Assembly: GCA_017694255.1 (NCBI GenBank)
Contig: JADINC010000072.1
Span: 1-17,478, forward strand
Direction: 5' to 3'
Origin: Candidatus Enterousia avistercoris
GTDB lineage: Bacteria > Pseudomonadota > Alphaproteobacteria > Rs-D84
DNA length: 17,478 nt
The translations under genes were made by a program, and so were the position numbers. The notes under the pieces are model-generated. The model ran no database searches and had not been told where the DNA came from. It saw only the letters and a list, made by a program, of their open reading frames with translations. Below, piece by piece: positions 1 to 5,143 of this stretch. Position 1 is the first letter of the stretch. The number at the start of each line of letters is the position of its first letter.

Positions 1-138
1 GTGTGCTGGGTGCGAAAAATGTTCTGGTTTTAAAAATTCAGACACGCGTTCCAGTGCACGATTATTCATCAACACCGCAGCCAAGACGGCTTGTTCCGCT
101 TCCAGGTTTGTTGGCAATGTTTTCGGGGTAAAATCCAT
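1..138 (-). CDS. dnaB: Replicative DNA helicase DnaB, N-terminal part (runs off the window)
   Basis: The minus strand from 138 reads 46 open codons to the window edge. The peptide has the DnaB N-terminal signature: LPTNLEAEQAVLAAVLMNN followed by a helix and FLKPEHFSHPAH, matching the usual start 'LP.nLEAEqavLgaiLl...fl.pehFy.p.H'. DnaB is the hexameric replicative helicase that unwinds DNA at the fork and interacts with primase. Only the N-terminal domain is inside the window, so the RecA-like motor cannot be checked. Its ATG (136-138) shares two bases with the ATG of the divergent phage gene at 137, so its promoter must lie inside that gene. There is an AT-rich stretch at about 145-175 but no clear Shine-Dalgarno sequence. 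Whether it is the host or a phage copy cannot be settled here; the sequence looks like the housekeeping form. Confidence 0.85.
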   Translation of the reverse strand, partial: MDFTPKTLPTNLEAEQAVLAAVLMNNRALERVSEFLKPEHFSHPAH

Positions 139-985
139 GTCAGATATGGTATATAAAAATTTTAGTTTTTCAACGCCTTTTTTGCGCGGATATCGCGAAT
201 TAAAGATACCCGTGATTTCTGGGGATGGCACACCAGCCTGGCCCGCCGTTTTCCCAATTTCGCGTATCGAAGAAATGCGTCGCATGGTTGGCGATCGATA
301 TTTTTCTGCACAAATGATGCTGGAATTCATCGCGCCCGAACGTGCACGTCTGGACCCAGACGCGTTGCATTTATATGATGACGAATTTGATTTGCGCGTG
401 GCGCGAATTGGTACGCATGTGATAACAGGCGTTGTGGCATATTGGGATCCGTCATCTGGGCGAAAAAAATCAGACGGCAGTGTGTGCGTCTTGCTGTATC
501 GTGATGATAAAAATCGCCAGATATTTATTCATGACGCGGTATATCTGACCGTCCCAGATGATGAACTGCATCCCCTGGCGCGCCAGTGCGAAATGGTACT
601 GGATTTTTTATTGCGCCATGGATTGCATCGGATATGTATTGAAACGAACGGCCTGGGAAACGCGTTGCCCGAAATCATGCGTGATGTAGCGGGGCGACGC
701 AATGTATCGATGGGCATTGTCCGCATCACCAATCACGAAAAGAAAGAAACCAGAATTTTGGACGCAATTGAACCAGTTCTGACCACTGGGCGATTGCATG
801 TGCATCGTCGTATCCAGGCAACCCCACTGATTGCCGAGATGCTGGGCTGGTCGCCATTGGGTGGGCTGGGGCACGATGATGGGCTGGATGCGGTTGCCGG
901 CGCAATATGTGCCACGCCCGTGCCAGTGCGTCCATTGGGCGGAATTATTCGTCCATTTACCGCAAACACAGAATTTAAAATCTAA
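137..985 (+). CDS. Phage terminase large subunit, nuclease-domain fragment (ATPase half missing)
   Basis: The protein is 282 residues. Residues 15-65 match the linker that follows the terminase ATPase ('G.p.WP.vFp...ieemrr.vG.ryFsaQ'). Residues 95-255 match the RNase H-like headful nuclease: WDPSSG with D104, the IETNG segment with E169, and HDDGLDA with D247/D248 and D251. Full-length TerL is usually 400-600 residues with Walker A and B motifs first; neither is present. The nuclease residues look intact. The reading frame stays open upstream to position 1, but that stretch is antisense to dnaB and does not resemble a terminase, so I keep the ATG at 137 (146 is possible). Eighteen bases separate it from the portal gene. 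It is best read as a truncated prophage gene; a stand-alone nuclease is possible but unproven. Confidence 0.8.
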   Translation: MSDMVYKNFSFSTPFLRGYRELKIPVISGDGTPAWPAVFPISRIEEMRRMVGDRYFSAQMMLEFIAPERARLDPDALHLYDDEFDLRVARIGTHVITGVVAYWDPSSGRKKSDGSVCVLLYRDDKNRQIFIHDAVYLTVPDDELHPLARQCEMVLDFLLRHGLHRICIETNGLGNALPEIMRDVAGRRNVSMGIVRITNHEKKETRILDAIEPVLTTGRLHVHRRIQATPLIAEMLGWSPLGGLGHDDGLDAVAGAICATPVPVRPLGGIIRPFTANTEFKI

Positions 986-1003
986 TACCAAAGAGGTACA
1001 CAC

Positions 1004-2227
1004 ATGAAACAAAATCTTGAACAAATGTATCGGCGTGCGCTGGATTTGCGCGCACCATGGCTAACCAGATGGGACAGTGCGTTGCGCTATACCATGCCAA
1101 GGGCGGACGATGAAGCGGCAACATTGTTTGATGCAACTGCTGCGGATGCTGCAGATAACCTGGCGGCGTCTATTTATTCGCTGTTGACGCCCCCAGAATC
1201 ATTGTGGTTATCGCTGGTTCCCGAAAGCGCCCAATCCCCCGACGCAGTTGACGCGACAATGGCACTGCGGGCGAACCTGAATGATTCTAATTTTTACACA
1301 ACGATTCACCAGTGTTATATGGATTTGATTGTACTGGGCACAGCATGCCTGTTTATGGCCGAAAATCCAATTGGGGCGGCGTCTGCATTTTCGTTTACAG
1401 CGATACCTATGCGTGATATAGCGGTGTTAAATGGCGCGGTGTTTCACATGGCAACGATGCCTGCGCGCGAAGTTATGGAACGCTATCCAACATGGACGCC
1501 GCCGGCAAATCTGCGTGATACGATAAAGAACGATCCTGAAACACCATTGCGATTGGTGCAAAGCCTGGTCGGGACAGATTTTACCGCGTGGCTGGATGTT
1601 GGTGGTGATATAGAAAACAATATTGTATCGACTGGAAAATTTGAAACCAACCCATACATCATCTTTCGCTGGGCGGTGGCCAGTGGCGAACAGTACGGTC
1701 GCGGTCCCGTCTTGCGTGCATTGCCAGATATAAAAACCGCGAACAAGGTTGTCGAACTGGTGCTGAAAAACGCAACAATTGCCGTTTCTGGCATATGGCA
1801 GGCCGACGACGATGGTGTCATAAATCTGGCGAATATAAACCTGACCCCGGGCGCAATTATTCCAAAGGCGGTTGGTTCGTCGGGCCTGACGCCATTGGCA
1901 TCGGGGGCGAATTTTGATGTGTCCCAGATTGTACTGAAAGACCTGCGGGAACGGATACGGCATGCGCTGTTGGCGGACCGGCTGGGGCTGTTAAGTGAAA
2001 AAGAAATGACCGCGACAGAAATCATGGCGCGTAATGCAGATATGATGCGGATTCTGGGGGCGACATATGGACGCCTGTTGCATGAATTTATTCGCCCATT
2101 GGTAGAGCGCGGGTTGCAGATACTGTCGCGCCGTGGTGTGATTGATAAAATATCGCTGCACAGTGATGCAGAATTAAAATATATCGCGCCCATTGCCCAA
2201 ATGGCAATCGAAGAAACTGTTTTATAA
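1004..2227 (+). CDS. Podovirus-type phage portal (head-tail connector) protein
   Basis: The protein is 407 residues. It resembles the T7-like/Bbp-type head-to-tail connector family, the dodecameric ring through which DNA is packaged. Matching segments are the N-terminal RAPWLTRWDSALRYTMPR, then DNLAASIYSLLTPPESLWLSL, the central EQYGRGPVLRALPDIKTANK, and the C-terminal KEMTATEIMARNADMMRILG followed by FIRPLVERGLQIL. An AGAGGT ribosome-binding site lies 7 bases before the ATG. Family members usually run past 500 residues; this one stops soon after the YIAPIAQ segment, so the C-terminal region is short or missing. It sits between the terminase fragment and a Bbp19-like gene, the usual packaging order in podoviruses. 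No capsid or scaffold gene follows. Confidence 0.85.
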   Translation: MKQNLEQMYRRALDLRAPWLTRWDSALRYTMPRADDEAATLFDATAADAADNLAASIYSLLTPPESLWLSLVPESAQSPDAVDATMALRANLNDSNFYTTIHQCYMDLIVLGTACLFMAENPIGAASAFSFTAIPMRDIAVLNGAVFHMATMPAREVMERYPTWTPPANLRDTIKNDPETPLRLVQSLVGTDFTAWLDVGGDIENNIVSTGKFETNPYIIFRWAVASGEQYGRGPVLRALPDIKTANKVVELVLKNATIAVSGIWQADDDGVINLANINLTPGAIIPKAVGSSGLTPLASGANFDVSQIVLKDLRERIRHALLADRLGLLSEKEMTATEIMARNADMMRILGATYGRLLHEFIRPLVERGLQILSRRGVIDKISLHSDAELKYIAPIAQMAIEETVL

Positions 2228-2242
2228 CATGGGGGGAAATCT

Positions 2243-2434
2243 ATGAAAGAATTGGAACAAAATTATGCACGTACATTTTCAACATCCGCTGGGACTGTGG
2301 TATTGCGCCACCTGCGGAAAATAACGGTTGAACGTGTGCTGGGGCCGGACGCCAGTGATGCGCAGCTGCGCGGGCTAGAAGCGCAACGTGCCCTGGTTCA
2401 CCAGATTGAAAATATGATAGAGCGGGGCAAATAA
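2243..2434 (+). CDS. Small phage protein, Bbp19-like
   Basis: The protein is 63 residues, mostly helical and charged. The pattern 'F.tsaGt.vLrhLr' near the start and 'GleaQRalvhqIenmIerG' near the end fits the small Bbp19-type proteins that sit next to podovirus portal genes. Their role in the particle is poorly defined. A GGGGGGAAA ribosome-binding stretch precedes the ATG. The gene is 15 bases after the portal gene and 1 base before the next ORF, so all four phage genes read as one transcription unit. Assignment is by pattern and position only. Confidence 0.65.
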   Translation: MKELEQNYARTFSTSAGTVVLRHLRKITVERVLGPDASDAQLRGLEAQRALVHQIENMIERGK

Positions 2435-2435
2435 A

Positions 2436-2699
2436 ATGATTACACAACCAGGCAGTGGTGCAATGGGAATACTGGATTTCTTGCGCAACAGTTGGTTTCT
2501 GATTGCATTCATTGCCGGCATGATATACTGGGTTGCACGCCAAGATTCATCACTGGCCGAATTGGACCGCGCGGATCATCGCCTGACCGCACTAGAAAAC
2601 CGAACAACAATACTGGAAACGGGGATTGGGCAATTACAGATAAAAATCGACACAATTCGTGAAGACGTGGCCCTGATAAAAACCGCCGTGATACAATAA
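2436..2699 (+). CDS. Small membrane protein with C-terminal coiled coil (phage-associated, holin-like architecture)
   Basis: The protein is 87 residues. One hydrophobic segment lies at about residues 15-33 (LRNSWFLIAFIAGMIYWVA). It is followed by a heptad-patterned charged helix from about 37 to 84, typical of a coiled coil. Small one-helix/coiled-coil proteins of this kind are common in phage packaging and lysis regions and are often labelled holin-like, but nothing here proves lysis. The start could also be the internal ATG at 2463 (MGILDFLR), which would place the membrane helix closer to the N terminus. It is the last gene of the phage block; no convincing terminator follows, and the repeat-rich region begins immediately. 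Confidence 0.6.
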   Translation: MITQPGSGAMGILDFLRNSWFLIAFIAGMIYWVARQDSSLAELDRADHRLTALENRTTILETGIGQLQIKIDTIREDVALIKTAVIQ

Positions 2700-2786
2700 G
2701 CACAGTTTAAATTGTAAAAGTTGTGTCGCGTGGGCCGGGCATTTTTTTATGTCCCCCCCCCGCGCACATCTCTTTGTCAGCCTGGA

Positions 2787-2879
2787 GTCCCTCTCTGTCG
2801 TCATCCCGGCGCAGGCCGGGATCCATTGCGCCGCAGGCATTCCCCTTGTCACCCCGCGACTTGATCGCGGGGCCCAGGT
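2787..2879 (+). repeat. 93-base direct repeat, copy 1
   Basis: It starts GTCCCTCTCTGTCGTCATCC and ends in GGGGCCCAGGT. It holds two palindromes in tandem: TCCCGGC-gcag-GCCGGGA, then CCCCGCGA-CTTGA-TCGCGGGG. Copy 2 lies at 3089-3181 with essentially one base difference (GGGGCCC versus GGGGGCC). Confidence 0.9.
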
Positions 2880-2943
2880 TAATTAACTCATCGCGCAGCG
2901 ACACAAATAATAATGTCTGTGCTGCCGCACAGGGCTCTATTCA

Positions 2944-3015
2944 CCTGGATCCCGTGGTCAACCAGCACCCCACAAAAACATTCGTTTTTGCGGGGGCCCC
3001 GCGCCACGGGATGAC
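2944..3015 (-). repeat. Composite hairpin repeat: one REP-like hairpin inserted in the loop of another
   Basis: The outer arms CCCGTGG (2951-2957) and CCACGGG (3004-3010) match, on the opposite strand, the simple hairpin at 17157-17186. Where the simple copy has a 5-base loop, this one carries about 42 extra bases containing their own hairpin, CCCCACAAAAAC / GTTTTTGCGGGG (2968-2995). Confidence 0.8.
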
Positions 3016-3037
3016 AAGTAAGAAGAACGTCGGTCAC

Positions 3038-3088
3038 CGTGGTCAAACAGCACCCCACAAAAACATCCGTTTTTGCGGGGACCCGCGG
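3038..3088 (-). repeat. Second, right-truncated copy of the composite hairpin repeat
   Basis: It begins CCGTGGTCAA and continues into the same inserted hairpin (3053-3080; TCC instead of TTC in the loop). It lacks the closing CCACGGGATGAC arm and runs into the 93-base repeat instead. Confidence 0.75.
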
Positions 3089-3181
3089 TCCCTCTCTGTC
3101 GTCATCCCGGCGCAGGCCGGGATCCATTGCGCCGCAGGCATTCCCCTTGTCACCCCGCGACTTGATCGCGGGGGCCAGGTC
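3089..3181 (+). repeat. 93-base direct repeat, copy 2
   Basis: Nearly identical to 2787-2879 in the same orientation. Near identity over 93 bases within 300 bases implies recent duplication or gene conversion. Copy 2 begins directly after the hairpin insert of the second composite element, as if it had replaced that element's right arm. Confidence 0.9.
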
Positions 3182-3216
3182 ATAAAACTCCTGTGCATCA
3201 GCACAGTCAACCTTTT

Positions 3217-3255
3217 GTCATCGCGAGGGAGCATCGCGACCGTGGCGATCCAGTG
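3217..3255 (+). repeat. 39-base dispersed repeat (GTCATCGCGAGGGAGC family)
   Basis: It matches the reverse complement of 17326-17364 with a single mismatch (GCATCGCG versus GCAACGCG), over 14 kb apart. A diverged relative, TCATTGCGAGCATAGCGAAG, lies at 17257-17276. Confidence 0.85.
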
Positions 3256-3309
3256 AATAAAACTTGTCGCACAGCGACACCACATTTGCACTTTGCACTT
3301 TGAAAAAAA

Positions 3310-3327
3310 AACGCCCCGCGGGGCGTT
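3310..3327 (-). terminator. Rho-independent terminator of the 48-residue lipoprotein gene
   Basis: Perfect palindrome AACGCCCCGCGGGGCGTT with eight further A on its left (a U run when read on the minus strand) and T-rich sequence on its right. It lies just past the stop codon at 3334. Confidence 0.85.
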
Positions 3328-3333
3328 CTTTTT

Positions 3334-3480
3334 TTAGCAGCCAGTTGCCGCACCAATCCATTTAGAAATAGAGATATCCTTGTGCAGCAAGAAATCATAT
3401 TCACAGTTGCCCTGTTTATATGAACCTGTGCATGCAGCCAATGTCAGAACCGCAAATAATGCTAACATAACTTTTTTCAT
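3334..3480 (-). CDS. Small lipoprotein, 48 residues, function unknown
   Basis: The start at 3480 gives MKKVMLALFAVLTLAAC, a positively charged N terminus, hydrophobic stretch and lipobox LAAC with the lipidated cysteine at residue 17. The next residue is Thr, which favours outer-membrane sorting. The mature part is only 31 residues, with two further cysteines (26 and the C-terminal residue 48). A strong Shine-Dalgarno AGGAGA lies 6 bases before the ATG, so the longer in-frame start upstream is not needed. The gene has its own promoter and terminator and is therefore probably a single-gene unit. I do not recognise the family. Confidence 0.75.
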   Translation of the reverse strand: MKKVMLALFAVLTLAACTGSYKQGNCEYDFLLHKDISISKWIGAATGC

Positions 3481-3511
3481 GTGATTCTCCTTTTTTTTAA
3501 AGCACATGGAA

Positions 3512-3540
3512 ATTATACATGAATCCAACCGCATATGCAA
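3512..3540 (-). promoter_or_regulatory. Sigma70-type promoter of the small lipoprotein gene
   Basis: Read on the minus strand: TTGCAT, 17-base spacer, TATAAT (-10 at 3512-3517). Transcription would start about 25 bases before the ribosome-binding site. Confidence 0.65.
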
Positions 3541-3546
3541 GTCGCA

Positions 3547-3891
3547 TCATATCGCCCCGCGAATCCATCGGATTTTATGCGGTGCGACCACAATCGCATC
3601 AAACCGTGCGTCGCCCATCCATCGGGTTTGCGCAATGTAAGTTTCGGCCGCACGGCGCAGACGTACGGCCTGGGGCGGGGTTATGGCATCCAGGCCAGTG
3701 GTGATATCGTGGCGACGTTTAACCTCTATGAACGCCAACAGATTTCCCCGTCGTGCGATGATATCGATTTCTGCGCGCCCAGTATACCGCCCGGTCGTGT
3801 ACCGGGATTTCACAATACGAAACCCGTGCAGACGCAGATACATCCGCGCGATGAATTCAGCGACTAAACCTGTTATATAAGAATTTGTCAT
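3547..3891 (-). CDS. yraN: YraN family (UPF0102) endonuclease-like protein
   Basis: The protein is 114 residues from the ATG at 3891, about the normal size for the family. It shows the family's restriction-endonuclease-like core: the helix 'G..AE.iA..yL...Gf.i...r', then EIDIIARRGNLLAFIEVKRR with E41, D43, E56 and K58 in a PD-(D/E)XK arrangement. The cellular role is not established; the gene is usually found near rsmI or other housekeeping genes. A TTG start at 3921 is possible but would place the promoter inside the gene. The -10 box TATAAT ends exactly 7 bases before the A of the ATG, so the mRNA is probably leaderless, and no ribosome-binding site is visible. It is divergent from the tail-fibre gene. 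Confidence 0.88.
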   Translation of the reverse strand: MTNSYITGLVAEFIARMYLRLHGFRIVKSRYTTGRYTGRAEIDIIARRGNLLAFIEVKRRHDITTGLDAITPPQAVRLRRAAETYIAQTRWMGDARFDAIVVAPHKIRWIRGAI

Positions 3892-3897
3892 AGAATT

Positions 3898-3925
3898 ATT
3901 ATACAACAGTTTTATATTCAAACAA
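3898..3925 (-). promoter_or_regulatory. yraN promoter, predicted to give a leaderless transcript
   Basis: Minus strand: TTGTTT (3920-3925), 16-base spacer, TATAAT (3898-3903), then six bases and the ATG at 3891. The -35 sits inside GTTTTCGGGTTGTTTGAA (3917-3934), which recurs almost unchanged before the glycan operon. Confidence 0.6.
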
Positions 3926-3970
3926 CCCGAAAACTGGACGATTTATAAAAAAAAGCCAAAGGAGATTTTA

Positions 3971-4456
3971 TTGTCCAGACAAATACAAATTCGGCGTGGC
4001 ACCGCGGCCGAACATGAAAACTTTACCGGTGCAATTGGCGAGATAACAATGGACACCACAAACAAAACCCTGCGTGTTCACGATGGTGAAACCGCTGGTG
4101 GCACCGCATTGGCGAAATCCAGCCAGCTGCCCCCGGCATCAGCAGACTATGTCATAGAAACCCAACTGCCCACCGCCCAAAACAATTACACATGGTACCG
4201 CAAATACAAAAGCGGATGGGTGGAAATGGGCGGCGAGTTAAAAACAACGGGTGAGCATATCACATTAGTTTTTCCCATTTCCTTTATTGATACGCATTAT
4301 ACATTTACTGTTGGGGTAATAAATTTATCTGGAAGTGCTGAATTTAATCATAATACATCAGCGTCAGTATTTGGGGAAACGCTTTCAAAAACAAAAACAT
4401 CAATATCTATTGCGAACCTGGGGCAAACCTGGTATGCATGTGGGGTGTCAGAATAA
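3971..4456 (+). CDS. Phage tail-fibre-like protein (receptor-binding N-terminal module with variable C terminus)
   Basis: The protein is 161 residues from a TTG start, supported by AAAGGAG six bases upstream. Residues 1-50 carry the module QIQIRRGTAAEHENFTGAIG ... EITMDTTNKTLRVHDG, the repeat-like N-terminal domain seen in many phage tail fibres and in major-tropism-determinant-type proteins. The rest (about 60-161) has no motif I recognise; it is rich in Ser, Thr and aromatics with predicted beta structure, as expected of a fibre tip. The DNA changes within the gene: codons up to about 4250 are GC-rich like the phage block, whereas 4260-4450 is clearly AT-rich. It stands alone, 1.3 kb from the packaging genes, and ends in a hairpin shared with the convergent methyltransferase gene. 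Confidence 0.7.
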   Translation: MSRQIQIRRGTAAEHENFTGAIGEITMDTTNKTLRVHDGETAGGTALAKSSQLPPASADYVIETQLPTAQNNYTWYRKYKSGWVEMGGELKTTGEHITLVFPISFIDTHYTFTVGVINLSGSAEFNHNTSASVFGETLSKTKTSISIANLGQTWYACGVSE

Positions 4457-4480
4457 AACCAGATTCATTCTGGTTTTATT
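4452..4480. terminator. Bidirectional terminator shared by two convergent genes
   Basis: A perfect 12-base stem (AATAAAACCAGA / TCTGGTTTTATT) with loop TTCAT. The tail-fibre stop TAA (4454-4456) lies in the left arm and the methyltransferase stop (TGA on the minus strand, 4465-4467) in the loop. The A-rich arm on each side acts as the U run for the other direction. Confidence 0.7.
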
Positions 4481-5142
4481 CCTGATATGCCCAAATTTAT
4501 CCATCCATGATCATTGCCACGCGGAACTTTTAATTTTTTTATATTTATAAAGCCTGCTTTGGTTAATAATTTTTTTAAATACCGGTATGAAAATATAGCC
4601 AGATGCGAATTCCAATGACCTTTGATAATATTGCCATCGCCATACGTAAAAATTCGGCCAGCCGCCCATACACAAGGGTCGTGTTCTGGGTTAAATTTCC
4701 ACCAACCGTCTTTATAATACTTTTTGCTGTGTCTTTTTTCTGCAGCAACAAATGCTGCTGCTATTTTTAAACCATCTGGGACATGAATTTCTACACGACC
4801 ACCCGGTTTTAATACACGAAACATTTCTGATATAACGAATTCCGTTTTGTACCATTCGATATGTTCCAAAAAATGGGACGAATAAACTAAATCAAAAGTA
4901 TTACTTGGTAATGTAATTCCTTGGTTAGCAACATCAGCAATGTAATCAGTCGCATCATTTTTTACGATATTTATACCTTCGAATCCGGGAATTCTTGATT
5001 CGCCGGGTCCAATCTCTAACCAGCGCTCATCGGGTGCCTTTGGTGAATATGGATTTTTAATTTTGTATGACGCAATACAAACACCGCATAAATAAACATT
5101 ACATCTATTATTTCCGATGTATTCTGTTTCAAAAAGAGTCAT
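4465..5142 (-). CDS. Class I SAM-dependent methyltransferase (Methyltransf_11-like)
   Basis: The protein is 225 residues from the ATG at 5142, which has GGGGGAT as ribosome-binding site. It shows the SAM-binding motif I WLEIGPGESR (41-50), the post-motif DYIADV with acidic residue (67-71), FDLVYSSHFLEH (83-94) and RVLKPGGRVEIHVPDG (109-124). These are the features of small-molecule or sugar methyltransferases of the UbiE/Methyltransf_11 group. It is the last gene of the five-gene glycan operon, starting 1 base after the stop of the PRT-HAD gene, so translation is probably coupled. By context it may methylate a sugar or cap a glycan chain, but the substrate cannot be read from the sequence. 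Base composition is low-GC like the rest of the operon. Confidence 0.85.
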   Translation of the reverse strand: MTLFETEYIGNNRCNVYLCGVCIASYKIKNPYSPKAPDERWLEIGPGESRIPGFEGINIVKNDATDYIADVANQGITLPSNTFDLVYSSHFLEHIEWYKTEFVISEMFRVLKPGGRVEIHVPDGLKIAAAFVAAEKRHSKKYYKDGWWKFNPEHDPCVWAAGRIFTYGDGNIIKGHWNSHLAIFSYRYLKKLLTKAGFINIKKLKVPRGNDHGWINLGISGIKPE

Positions 5143-5143
5143 T

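Larger units (their letters stand above)
2700..3310. repeat. Gene-free stretch made of dispersed hairpin (REP-like) repeats
   Basis: About 600 bases with no credible gene. It contains a 93-base direct repeat, two copies of a CCCC(A/G)CAAAAAC hairpin, several copies of a TCA-stem-CTTGA-stem-CCCAGG hairpin, GTCGC/GCGAC mini-hairpins at about 2888-2903 and 3265-3280, a TGTGC/GCACA hairpin at about 3191-3207, and one copy of a 39-base element shared with 17326-17364. A run of nine C occurs at 2753-2761. ORFs crossing it translate repeat DNA and give the familiar spurious peptide WIPACAGMT. Confidence 0.85.

Noticed and set aside
1..136. Upstream in-frame extension of the terminase ORF to the window edge
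   Set aside because: The frame is open but the other strand clearly encodes DnaB and the extended peptide has no terminase motif.
2753..2761. Run of nine C as a phase-variation tract
   Set aside because: It lies outside any gene or recognisable promoter, so slippage would have no obvious effect.
2951..3181. Repeated units that might look like a CRISPR array
   Set aside because: Repeats are palindromic, unequal in spacing and of several families; there are no regular spacers and no cas genes.
2634..3291. Several ORFs through the repeat region, including peptides with WIPACAGMT
   Set aside because: They translate hairpin repeats, lack ribosome-binding sites and codon bias, and their peptides recur wherever the repeat occurs.
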